From positions 28,974,340 to 29,038,339 of the forward strand of contig CM055111.1 of the NCBI GenBank assembly GCA_029204225.1: a DNA stretch of 64,000 nucleotides, written 5' to 3'. The notes beneath the pieces were generated by a model. It searched no databases and had not been told where the DNA came from. It saw only the letters and a program-made list of their open reading frames with translations. Positions 21,980 to 32,155 of the stretch are shown one piece after another (the stretch's first letter is position 1; each line of letters starts with the position of its first letter). The DNA is from Diphasiastrum complanatum. Taxonomy: Eukaryota > Streptophyta > Lycopodiopsida > Lycopodiales > Lycopodiaceae. Made by a program: the position numbers and the translations under genes.

Positions 21980-22966
21980 TGTTACATACCTATGTAACTA
22001 GCAATACTTCAGACCCCTAATAGTCCATTTAGTGTTGGGGGCTAAATGGCAAGGTACCCTTAGGATTAAGGGTATGTGTCCTTGGATAAAGACAGGCAAG
22101 TGACTATACCTTAGTTGGAGGTATGGAGTCACGTGACTCTTGGATAAGGGATACCCTTAATATTAAGGGTAGGTGTCTTAGATTAAGGTACTAGTGTCCT
22201 TGGTCAAGGTTAGGTAGGTGTCTATGCCTTGGATAGAGGTATGGAATCTAGAGAGGTGCTAGAAAGTCATTGGATGACTATTTTTCTAAACCTTGGGCCT
22301 CAACCTTGAACCATAGCACTTTATTGGTCTAGAACCAAAGTATACTTGCACAACTTGGGCAATGAGACCTAGTAGGAGGGTGCCCTTCTAAAGTGTCTAT
22401 TGAGTTCCCAACTCCCACAAGAAAGACATTCAAAGAGTCATAGGTTATGGAAGGAGTCTCTTGACATTCCATAAGCCTATGGAGGCTCTTGGAGATTCTT
22501 TAACTCCCCTAGGCTTCTCTCTCTCTCATTACTCCATAGTGCATTGGAGGGGTCCATGAGACATCTATGTGAGGGTAGTAGGGCGCCCATTGGGAGGGGA
22601 GAGATCTCTCTTGTTTGCTTGGCTTATGCTCTAGTGTTGCTACTAGTGTGTAGAGTGCTTCCTTGTGGTAGTATGCTTGAGGTTTGGATCTTGCTTATGG
22701 TATGAGACATAAGTAGGGTTTGGGGAGCTTGGATCTAGCTATGGTTGGGTGGTGAATACTTGAGGCCAGCTTGTTATCTATCTTTGAGTTTAAAGAGTAG
22801 GGACACAGGTGGAGGAGAGATCCTTGCAGGCTTGCAGATCCTTACTTGTAGGTGGAGGCATCCTAGCTTGGAGTTGGGGAGCATCTTGAAGCTTGCAGGT
22901 TGCTTGGAGGACATTTGGAGGCTCTACCTTGGATTTGGAGGACTTCCTCACCTCTACTTGTAAAAG
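21980..22966 (+). repeat. Chromovirus LTR, first copy (987 bp)
   Basis: Starts tgttacatacctatgtaac after the polypurine tract and ends ...cttgtaaaag. It is the 3' LTR of the pol to its left. Internal short repeats (gggtacccttag, tccttggataagg) occur. The same LTR follows immediately at 22,970. ORFs such as 22,745-22,963 are within the LTR and carry no protein signal. Confidence 0.8.
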
Positions 22967-22969
22967 TAA

Positions 22970-24042
22970 TGTTACATACCTATGTAACTAGTAGTACCTC
23001 AGACCCCTAATAGTCCATTTGGTGTTGGGGGCTAAATGGCAAGGTATCCTTAGGATTAAGGGTATGTGTCCTTGGATAAGGACAGGCAAGTGACTATACC
23101 TTAGTTGGAGGTATGGAGTCACGTGACCCTTGGATAAGGGGTACCCTTAGTATTAAGGATAGGTGCCTTAGATTAAGGTACTACTGTCATTGGTTAAGGA
23201 CAGATAGGTGTCTATGCCTTGGATGGAGGTATGGAACCTAGAGAAGTGTCAGAAAGTCATTGGATGACTATTTTTCTAAACCTTGGCCCTCAACCTTGAA
23301 CCATATCACTTTATTGGCCTAGGACCAAAGCACAACTTGGGCAATGGGACCTAGTAGGAGGGCGCCCTTCTAAAGTGTCCATTGAGTTCCCAACTCCCAC
23401 AAGAAAGGCATTCAAAGAGTCATAGGTTATGGAAGGAGTCTCTTGACATTCCATAAGCCTATGGAGGCTCTTGGAGATTCTTTAACTCCCCTAGGCTTCT
23501 CTCTCTCTCATTGGATGAGCATGGAACTCCATAGTGCATTGGAGGGGTCCATGGGCCATCTATATGAGGGTAGTAGGGCGCCCATTGGGAAGGGAGAGAT
23601 CTCTCTTGTTTGCTTTGCTTATGCTCTAGTGTTGCTACTAGTGTGTAGAGTGCTTTCTTGTGGTAGTATGCTTGAGGTTTGGATCTTGCTTATGGTATGG
23701 GACATAAGTAGGGTTTGGATCTTGAGAATGCTATGGAGTGTTGTGGTATGCTTGTGATTTGTTTATGGTTAGCAAGGAGGTGCTAGATAGGTCTTGCTTG
23801 GAGCTTGGATCTAGCTATGGTTGGGTGGTGAATACTTGAGGCCAGCTTGTTATCTATCTTTGTGTTCAAAGAGTAGGGACACAGGTGGAGGAGAGATCCT
23901 TGGAGGCTTGCAGATCCTTACTTGCAGGTGGAGGCATCCTAGCTTGGAGTTGGGGAGCATCTTGAAGCTTGCAGGTTGCTTGGAGGACAATTGCAGGCTC
24001 TACCTTGGATTTGGAGGACTTCCTCACCTCTACTTGTAAAAG
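22970..24042 (+). repeat. Chromovirus LTR, second copy (1,073 bp)
   Basis: Starts tgttacatacctatgtaac and ends ...cttgtaaaag directly before a tRNA-Met primer site at 24,043. It is therefore the 5' LTR of the next copy. It differs from the first by several substitutions and two insertions (about 9 bp near 23,515 and about 80 bp near 23,715-23,795). Only 'taa' separates the two LTRs. Confidence 0.8.
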
Positions 24043-24054
24043 TGGTATCAGAGC
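24043..24054 (+). other. Primer binding site of the second chromovirus copy
   Basis: tggtatcagagc, initiator tRNA-Met type, directly after the LTR end. Confidence 0.75.
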
Positions 24055-24672
24055 TAGACAAAGGATGGTTCTATTAAGATCACTAACTAATTTTTTTTTG
24101 GAGAAGATTGTAGGCTTTTTCTAGTTGTGGGAAGCTTGTAGTTGAAGTACCCAATGAATCTAGTTCTCTTTGGAAGTGAGTAGTGATGGTTATAGAATTG
24201 TTTAGAGGCTGATTTTTTATCATGTTAGAGAAGTTTTAAAGTGGGCTTTGGGTTTTTAAAAGTTCTAAAAAAAGATTTGTGGGAAGGGTAGAGGAAGTCT
24301 TCCTCTACAGACACAAACTTTTTTTTGGCAAAAAGATCGATTTTAGCTATGTGTTTTGATCAAAACTAGTATTTTTTTTGCAATAATGAAGTGTTTGAAG
24401 TTCTGATTTTCATTTTGAAGTTCTATTTTTTAGACCTGTAAATCTGAAAATCAGATCTGAAAAGTAAAGTTTTCATTCAAACTTCATTAGTTACACCTTT
24501 CTATCTCCTAGTTTCATGAAGATGACAATGTAGGAAGAGAATGGTATTGTAACTTTAGAGAATGCAATTTCAAGAGGAGAAGCTGTATATGGTGACTATG
24601 GTGACTTTCCTCAATCAATTATTGATACTGTCATGGATAGGTTATTAGGTTGCGAGAATCTGTTCATGCCCA
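24055..24672 (+). other. Leader of the second chromovirus copy
   Basis: No gag capsid or zinc knuckle is seen. A block of about 90 bp (gaatgcaatttcaagaggag ... gtcatggataggttatt) at about 24,560-24,650 recurs at about 24,786-24,880 with few changes. Gag and protease are deleted. Confidence 0.6.
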
Positions 24673-25851
24673 TTGCCAGTACATACTACAAAGCTTATGG
24701 CACGGTTTTTGGAGTTTACAGATGTCATAGACAGTCTAGTAACAAGTAGATACATCCAATTTCATGAGAATGCTCTAGAGAAATTAGAATGCAATTTTAA
24801 GAGGAGAAGCTGTGTATGGTCATTGGTGACTATGGTCACTTTCCTCAGTCAATTATTGATACTATCATGGATAGGTTATTTAATAGACTATCTTGGTGGT
24901 GCTGGGTACTTTACCAAGATAGATTTAAGATCGGGCTACTATCAGATACGCATTAAGGCAGAAGATATACCAAAAACCGGATTTCGAACTCGCTTTGGTC
25001 ACTACAATTTTTGGGTGTTGCCTTTTGGTTTGACCAATGCACCGGCAACTTTCCAACAAATGATGAACGATTTGTTCAGGCCATATTTGGGAAGATTCGT
25101 AGTGGTATTCTTAGATGATATCCTAGTGTTCAGTAAGACTTTGGCGGAACATAAAGAGCATCTTAGAATTGTCTTGGACATTCTAAGAAGGGAAAAGCTC
25201 TTTGCCAAGGAGTCTAAGTGTGACTTTTTTGCTAAGGAATCGTCCTACTTGGGGCATAAGATTTCCGAACGGGGGGTGGAGATTGAGGCTGATCGTATCC
25301 AGAGGGTTATTGATTGGCCTATTCTCACCACAGTTCGGAAAATCAAGTCTTTCTTGGGGTTTGTGGGATTTTTTCGTCGGCATATTCCCCAATTTGCTCG
25401 ATTGGCATTTCCCCTTACCCATGCCTTGAAAGGCTATAAGAAGCTAAGCCGGAGAGCTAAGAGTCCACTAGTGGTGTGGACGGAGGATATGAATAATTGT
25501 TTTGAGTTTCTTAAGAAAAGTGTCACTTCGGCATCAATACTAATCATTGGCGATCCTAATAAGACTTTTGTGGTTAGGACCGATGCTACTGATTATAGCA
25601 TAAGAAGTGCCCAGGACAGGGCAAGGCACTATGTTGATCTATCTCGAAAGCACAAGGTATTCATGGTCAACGACTGGGTGTTTTTGAGAGTCCCTAGTCA
25701 CTCTAGGGGCTTGAAAACTATTAAGTGTGCAAAGTTGGCGCCTAGGTATTGCAGTCCTTTTAAGGTTATCCAAGTGATAAACAAGGTTGCATACAAACTA
25801 GACCTTCCAGCTAACATTGGAATTCATCCTGTTTCCACGTTAGTAAGTTGA
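24673..25851 (+). CDS. RT fused to integrase tail by internal deletion, 392 codons open
   Basis: The first about 75 residues are non-RT text translated through the duplicated leader block. Then RT is near complete: GYFTKIDLRSGYYQIRIKAE, VLPFGLTNAPATFQQMMNDL, VVVFLDDILVFSK (intact FLDD), SYLGHKISERG, FLGFVGFFRRHIPQFARLAF. Right after the first RNase H aspartate motif (VVRTDATDYS) the sequence jumps in frame to the integrase C-terminal part (IRSAQDRARHYVDLSRKHKV, then LRVPSHSRG and INKVAYKLDLPANIGIHPV). RNase H and the integrase zinc finger and core are missing. An out-of-frame remnant of KLKPSLGVGETLVPVEDLVE follows to about 26,000. The open frame is a by-product of the deletion; a function is not implied. 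Confidence 0.75.
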   Translation: MPVHTTKLMARFLEFTDVIDSLVTSRYIQFHENALEKLECNFKRRSCVWSLVTMVTFLSQLLILSWIGYLIDYLGGAGYFTKIDLRSGYYQIRIKAEDIPKTGFRTRFGHYNFWVLPFGLTNAPATFQQMMNDLFRPYLGRFVVVFLDDILVFSKTLAEHKEHLRIVLDILRREKLFAKESKCDFFAKESSYLGHKISERGVEIEADRIQRVIDWPILTTVRKIKSFLGFVGFFRRHIPQFARLAFPLTHALKGYKKLSRRAKSPLVVWTEDMNNCFEFLKKSVTSASILIIGDPNKTFVVRTDATDYSIRSAQDRARHYVDLSRKHKVFMVNDWVFLRVPSHSRGLKTIKCAKLAPRYCSPFKVIQVINKVAYKLDLPANIGIHPVSTLVS

Positions 25852-26000
25852 AACCCTCGTTGGGGGTTGGGGAGACCCTAGTCCCTGTGGAAGATCTAGT
25901 GGAACTTCTTCGTGATGAGTCCGTGAGTGGACCACCTGAACCCAAGGCGATTGTTAATAGCTGGCAGAGAACTCTACAGAGTAGAGTGCTTCGGGAATTT

Positions 26001-26300
26001 TGATGAGTCACAGTCATTTGATGCTACACTATATAGGCAGTTAGTAGGGAGCTTGATTTACCTTACCACAACTAGACCAGATATATGTTATGTTGTTGGC
26101 ATTGTAAGTCAGTTTATGGCAGCACCTATGGAAACACATTGGAAGGCAGCTAAACGCATTTTACGTTATGTGAAAGGCACTTCAGATTATGGCTTGATTT
26201 ACAGGAAGCATGATGGTTTACCTTAGTTGTGTGGCTATGTGGATGCGGATTGGGGAGGTGATTATGATGATCGTGGATCCACCACAGGGTATGTATTCCA
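26001..26300 (+). pseudogene. Ty1/copia RT-end/RNase H fragment
   Basis: Follows abruptly after chromovirus tail sequence. Reads [20 protein letters not shown], then DICYVVGIVSQFMAAP, THWKAAKRILRYVKGTSDYG, and after a TAG at 26,225 (CAG expected) GYVDADWGGDYDDRGSTTGY. This is the copia connection domain and RNase H start. The gag at 18.1 kb could belong to the same disrupted element, but that is only a guess from order and strand. Confidence 0.75.
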
Positions 26301-26740
26301 GTTTTGTGGTAGTTGCTTTTCCGTACCTGGTTCAATAGGAGTATTCATTGGTTTGCAATCCTGCAACCTAAACCTGTTCAGCAACTCTTTGACATACTTC
26401 ACCTGTGTAAACCCACTTCGTGTCCTTTTTGCCACACCTCTACTCCAAGGCAATAATGCATCAGGCTGAGATCTGTCATCTCGAATTGTTCCATGAGGTC
26501 TTTCTTGATCATATCTATCATCTCTTGATTATTTCCCGTAATAATCAAGTCATTAACATAAAGAGCAATCGAAACAACCATACCATCAAAGCATAAGACA
26601 TATAGATTTGGATCAGAATGCGTTCTCATTGATTGAAACTGATCAGCATCATCAACGTTGTCAATGACTAGACACTCACTTTGATTCAGATACCGATATT
26701 GAGAGGCCGCCTTCAAGTTTACGTGCACTACAGACAAATC
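26300..26740 (-). pseudogene. Ty1/copia RT palm fragment, inverted
   Basis: On minus: LNQSECLVIDNVDDADQF-like text, VVSIALYVNDLIITGNN (normally YVDD; here YVND), MTDLSLMHYCLGVEVWQ, then after a frame change YVKELLNRFRLQDCKPMNTP. This precedes RNase H in a normal copia pol, yet here it faces the plus-strand RNase H fragment. The catalytic Asp-to-Asn change and frameshift make it inactive. Confidence 0.75.
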
Positions 26741-26759
26741 CCATTCAAAATTACTTCAG

Positions 26760-27248
26760 AAAAGAAGAGAGAATTTATTTGATCATAAATATGCCCCTCA
26801 GATTTTATCAAGATTTTTAATGAACAATATTGTAAAATTTATGGCACAAGTGATTTAGTTGAGTCACAAGCACCATGGCAAGATGAAAGTCTACCAAAGT
26901 AGAATACCTCGCAATCGGGTGTCTATTTGTTGCAGCCAACTGATGATGATCCCCACAGTTGGCAAAACATCGAGAACAGGCCTACCCGAGGAAACTGAGC
27001 GAGCTGAAAGGATACGTTGCTGGGAAGACTGACCCAACATTCGGGATCACTCGATGCTCAAGAGGACTCTAGAAGGTGAGCGAGCACCCACCTCAAGAAC
27101 TGGTCGTGTGAAGCTCTTGGGAATAGGCTCTTAAGCGGAAGCTTGGTGGCGCATGTAATCTTCAGTCGAAGGTCGGGAGGGTACCGACAAGCATCCCCCC
27201 TCTTTCTCTCGTTTTTCTACCGCCATCGCCATTTTCAAAAATAGAGAG

Positions 27249-27294
<46 letters not shown>

Positions 27295-27348
27295 AGATCT
27301 GAGCGAGAGAGAGACAGGGGGGAGAGGGAGAGGGAGCAGTGCTTGGCG
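26760..27348 (+). promoter_or_regulatory. SPC24 upstream region and GA-rich 5' leader
   Basis: Between copia debris and the SPC24 start codon. It loses transposon similarity at about 26,760. It holds a (GA)n run at 27,244-27,291 and further GA/GGAGAGG words to 27,335, typical of plant 5' leaders and GAGA-like promoter elements. No clear TATA box is seen, so the transcription start is not placed. Confidence 0.4.
27244..27291 (+). repeat. (GA)n microsatellite in the SPC24 5' leader
   Basis: About 22 GA units with one interruption (cga) near 27,252, ending 58 bp before the start codon. Confidence 0.9.
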
Positions 27349-29536
27349 ATGGCGCAGGAGGGTAGCGCGAGGAGGGATGAGGATGGCGATAATGAGAGCA
27401 TTCTAACCCGTTTTCGAGATACTTGTATCGTCGCTCGGGAACTGCGAGATCTTTATGCCCATGCTTCTGATGCCAATAAAATCAGTGATCTCTTACTCCA
27501 ATTGCAGCACAACATGGACTCCCTTTTGCAGGATCGAGCCCGTGTGCAAGCCCTCATTCTTGGTCAGTACACTGTTATTCTCCGATCTTCGCACTCTGTG
27601 TAAATCTACCAGCTCTTACATGTTCGTGTTCGCCTAAGTTATCTCTTACATGTACTAAAGGATATTATTTGAGCGTGCAGGGAATATTGTACGTTGAAAT
27701 GGAGCTATGATGATATAAATATTGCTGTGAAATGTTCAGCCACTGGTATTATTCATTTTTGCAATCTGTTTTTAGTAGCATTATTCTACTTATGCTCAAA
27801 GACTGCATTCTTTTTACAGAGCTCCGAGAAGAAGTTCATTTGGCAGAGCAGAGACTGGAAAAGGAAGAAGCTGGAGCAACCCTTAACGAGGAAATATCGA
27901 TGCTGAAAACCAACTTGACCAAACTGCGAGATCAATCAGAAGAGCTAGAAGAAGTTGCTAGATAAGTTTATTCTGGACTCTCCGTTGGGTTCCAAGTCAC
28001 GTCTAAGAAAAAATCTGCTTCAAAATGCTGTTTGTACCATTTTTCATTAGCTATGCATGATCGTGTTGATGGTCTAAGAATTTATGGTTGGACTACCCAA
28101 AGGTAAATATTGCATGAATTTGCATCTCGCTTTTGTTTTGTCTGGCTACTATCCTAGACGTAACATTGAGGGACACAATTTGCCATATTATGGTATAGCA
28201 TTCATTGTAGATGAGTCTTTCATGACTTTAAGGAAGACAAAAACTGATGTATTATGTAGTACATTTATTCAAAAGGATTGTCTATATAGGACACTCTAGG
28301 AGAATTTTGTTCCAAGTGGTCATTCTTCAGAATTATGTCTTGAAAAAGACTCTTGATTAAATTATATTCCTACTTGGAATTTTGAAAGAATTTTTTGTTC
28401 TACCAACCTTTTGTTTACGATATCAAAATGGCTCATGAAATGTGAAAATCCTAATTGATGTTGAATGAAAGACAATCATGAATTGAAAATTAAGATGCAA
28501 TTGAGTAGATGACAAGTTAAGCTTTCTTAGTTTTGCTATGTTCCAAGGAAATCTTAGAGTACATGGTTCTAGATCCTTAGAATATCCAATTATACATGTA
28601 TCCATGCCTTGAGTTGAAGGAATCTTGCATGGGATACCCATACATGAAGATAATAGTCTCTACAAGAACCATACGTGGCATTTGGGAAGAACTCATTTTT
28701 GAAATGTTTAAATTTAATGTGTGCATGTGAAAGAAAGCCTTGTGTGCAAGTGAAAAAGAACCTAATAGGCACCGTGCTTGTTACCATAATTGTTACGAAC
28801 CTAGTGGGGGATTGTACCATTAGGGGGTGCCTTGGACGTAGGGATCGGGCCTAATCCGGATAATAGTTGAGTAGGACCATGGGGTCACACCCGCATGGTA
28901 TAGGATAGGGTATACATGCACTGTGCTTTTGCATGGGTCTTGGCTATTATGGGTTAGGGGTACCTACATGCAGTGGACATGTGTGGGTGTTTGGCATGGA
29001 CTGATAGTATGCTTACATGTGGATTCAGTGTCGATGGGGTGGGTTCTATACTCTATATATACCCGCGTCCATGAGGATCATTGAGAGTCTACAACCGTTA
29101 TGCTGTCGGATTAGTAAGCCGCTTCCTATCTTAGTGATTTGTCAAATTCCCTAGTGCTCGGGGGCTTAGATCAGAGGAGATCTAGGATTGGTTGGGTTGG
29201 TTTAGTCTACTGCACTTCCCCTTTGTGTTCTTGGAGATCTATCCGGATTGGGACTTCAAGTCTTGGGAGACGTTTTAATAATCATCAACCAATGTTGTGT
29301 CGAATCGCAATTCGTTGAAAGAACTGCGATTCGAAAGTCCTTTTCGAAAAGGTCCGGTTCGAACCGTTTTCAAAAAAAAGAAAAACTCGTTGCCTCCTCC
29401 TCGTCGGACCTCCTGCTCCTCGCGACTTGTTACCTCTCCTGCTCCTCGCAGCTTGTTACCTCCTGCTCGTTACTCGTTACCTCCTGCAGCTAAGAGAGAG
29501 AGAGATCCGAGACAGAATACAGATCCGCGAGAGAAA

Positions 29537-29632
<96 letters not shown>

Positions 29633-31459
29633 GGAGTTGTGTGAGAGGGGTGGAATTGTGCGTGGCTGCGGCCAAAGAGAAAAGGGGGAGGGGGAGGGGG
29701 AGGGAATTTTTTTTTAAAAAAAAGGGTCTCGAGCAGCGCTCACGCTACCCGTCACACGCATGAGCGCTGCCCGTGAACACTATTATTTAATTAAAATAGA
29801 TGTGATGGTTTGAATTATAAAATTTTTGATGCATATTTGAAAGCTATTTGGGTCCCAAAACTACCCTAAGCATTTCTATCGTATCCCATGGTAAAACAAG
29901 GCTTTTTCCAAAAGAGAACATTTTCGCTTTCATGCAAGCTTGCCAATGCGCCTGCAAACTCAAATGGTTGAATCTTCCAAGTGTTTGTTTGTATCTATAT
30001 TTTTTGTACAGATAAAGATGGGTGCTATAATGTATGTTGGTTGGCTTGGGGCCGTAGCAATCCATCTGGCCCCCAAGTTGGAGCCCAAAACAATATTTTT
30101 TAATTCCAATAAGCTTTTTTATGCTTTTAAAAAAATGTAAAAGCCCCTAAAGTCATTTTTTGGGGGCTTTTAAACTTTTTAATTGCCACGTTTCATATGC
30201 ATCTGGTATAGCAACCAAATGCATTTGGATGCTATTATGACCCGGAGCCCAAACCTAAATGAAGTACTAAGCAACTCCAATGTGCATCATGAATATTGGA
30301 GCCCGAGGTCTAGAATACATGTAAGACCAACGTCCTTTTTAGGGATAGAGACATTGGAGAGGTTCTTGTCATGCTATCTATAACTTCAACAAATTCCATT
30401 GTAGTAATTAGGAGGAGGCCCTACATTGAATATTGTCTTCGACACTTCATGCAATACATTATTTAGCATTAAACCATGTGGTGAAGTAGCAATAGGAAGC
30501 ATAGTCTTATCAAAATCAATTTTGTATTTGGATGAACTTGTTCAATCTTAAGGAGCCTTTAGCCCTAACTTGCCTAAATTATTTGACCAACAATAGATGG
30601 GGTGAATGCCTCCTTTATTGGATTTTTGTATAGTAGTTTGTAACTTAGCTTGAGATAATTAGTTTAGCTTTAGTTACTCGCAAATCATGGTTACTAGTTG
30701 ATTAAGATAAATCTCGACTTGATTTGATTCTAAGTTTTAAAACTTCATTGAATAAGTCGAGGCAAATTGATTGATTTGTCATTTTATTTTTGAAAACCAT
30801 TGACAATGCGTAACTTTTCTTTCTTCCTTAAATTTTGAGTCAACTCTTGAATCAATTCGAATTGGTTCAAAAAGTTTTGAATCCCGATTTTTATGAAGCT
30901 ATTTTGCAAATTTACTTTCCTTATCATGATAAGTATGGAGACTACGACCATCAATTGTTCCATTTGCAACGTTAATGCCCATTTTCTGCTCTATGTGATG
31001 TCTTGCTTGTAACTTGGTAATAGAGCATATAATAGGACTGTAGTGGCCCATTGATTGATGACTTTTTTTTTTTTTTTTTCCTTTTGTGCCTATCTGTGGG
31101 TTTCCTTTATTGTGATCAATCCACCTTGTTCCCTCGTGAATCTACTTTGCATTCCCATTGCTGGAAGAACACCAACTAAAAGTGTCAATGAGTACTTGAT
31201 TATTGATCCATGTACAGGTTAGTAACAAGGTTTCTGTAAATGACCACTGAGCAGTCAAATTTACTTCTTTAAGTTGCAAGTATCATGCATCTTAATCACC
31301 ACTTATGTTGATTACTTCTGCTTTTTGGAGCCTGAGTGTATTAACTTCTTATGCACAGATATAGAAGAGCAGCTGAATGCCAGAAAGGAGCAGCAAGTAC
31401 AGTACCATACACAAATGGAAACGTTAAAGAAGAGTCAGGCATTGCTACAACGTGCCCAG

Positions 31460-31515
<56 letters not shown>

Positions 31516-32155
31516 CACATGCACCTTGTTACATGAAGTTTGAGGTTATCTTTTGCTCATTAGGTATAATTTAGCTTTTGTGATATGCTATTTTAATCCA
31601 AACATTTCAAAAGCTGCAGTAAGGTGGCTTTCTACCATCAACATAGTCTTAAATGCAATGAGTTATGGCAGTTTACTTGTAGGTGGCCTACATGTTTGTG
31701 ATATGCAAAGTCTTAACCAACTTACTGCCAAATATGTTCTTGCAATGGATGCAGTAACGAGCTTGCTCTGTATGCACAAGTTACCAAGGTTATACCAGAT
31801 TTGGATGAACCTCACAGTATTTCTGGAAGTATCCATTGAAGTGTTTACAAATGTCAAGTTTCAATTGTCTCTATTCCGTAGTTTCTACCTCTCACAATTT
31901 TTGATCTGCACTACTTCTTTGTCTATATAGCATCTTTGTATTCCTAACTTTTCTAGAGAATGACATTGGAGTTAAATCTAGAGTGACAGTGGGCTTATGC
32001 TGCTTTTAGATCACACAGATTAGTCCCTTCGGTTATCCTTAATGTCTGCAGGCATTGTGGACCAAAAGGGGAGGAGCATTACTTCTTTTGAGTTAGATCC
32101 AAAAAGGATGTCTGCATATGAGGTATGCCAGACATTGTGGGACATGTCTAGCTGA
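27349..32155 (+). CDS. SPC24: Kinetochore protein SPC24 homologue, five exons
   Basis: SPC24 pairs with SPC25 in the NDC80 complex, which ties microtubules to the inner kinetochore; the plant gene is also known as MUN. Proposed exons: 27,349-27,562; 27,820 to about 27,963; 31,359-31,458; 31,755-31,828; 32,052-32,155 (TGA at 32,153). The product is about 211 residues, close to the plant family. The middle is coiled coil (EEISMLKTNLTKLRDQSEEL; QQVQYHTQMETLKKSQALLQ). The C-terminal globular domain carries the family signature: ELALYAQVTKVIPDLDEPHS, ISGSIVDQKGR, SFELDPKRMSAYEVCQTLWD. Junctions 1-2, 3-4 and 4-5 have GT-AG sites and keep frame. Exon 2 lacks a canonical in-frame GT donor (sequence gctagataagttt), so that border is uncertain. 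The start is the ATG that gives MAQEG; an upstream ATG at 27,343 in the same frame would add two residues. Identification is from recalled family features, not a search. Confidence 0.75.
28791..29285 (+). repeat. Solo LTR in SPC24 intron 2
   Basis: Starts tgttacgaacctagtggggg and includes accattagggggtgccttgg, a TATA box (ctatatataccc near 29,052) and gatctaggattggttgggtt near the end. The same sequence occurs in reverse at 48,665-49,392. No internal retroelement sequence flanks it. The right limit (about 29,285) is approximate. Confidence 0.65.
29540..29628 (+). repeat. (GA)n microsatellite
   Basis: About 44 uninterrupted AG/GA units in SPC24 intron 2. Confidence 0.95.
31462..31512 (+). repeat. 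(CT)n microsatellite at the SPC24 exon 3 donor
   Basis: About 25 CT units beginning three bases after the intron's GT (gtatctctct...). The array sits inside the region that U1/U6 snRNAs contact. Confidence 0.95.

Larger units (their letters stand above)
27964..31358 (+). other. SPC24 intron 2 (3.4 kb), transposon-bearing
   Basis: Contains a solo LTR (28,791 to about 29,285), a (GA)n array, GC-rich text near 29,730-29,785, and AT-rich sequence with a poly-T run at about 31,065-31,080. No further exon-like stretch was found; the predicted protein aligns across this intron without a gap. Confidence 0.55.

Noticed and set aside
22745-24039. ORFs of 72-104 codons repeated at 22,745, 23,443 and 23,821
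   Set aside because: They lie inside the two chromovirus LTRs and are conserved only because the LTR is.
24673-25851. Functional host gene encoding an RT-like protein
   Set aside because: It sits between an LTR and deleted element sequence and lacks RNase H and the integrase core; the open frame alone does not show domestication.
29540-29644. Arg-Glu and Ser-Leu repeat ORFs over GA/CT arrays (also 31,460, 40,570, 47,560 and 52,230)
   Set aside because: They are six-frame readings of dinucleotide repeats and carry no protein signal.
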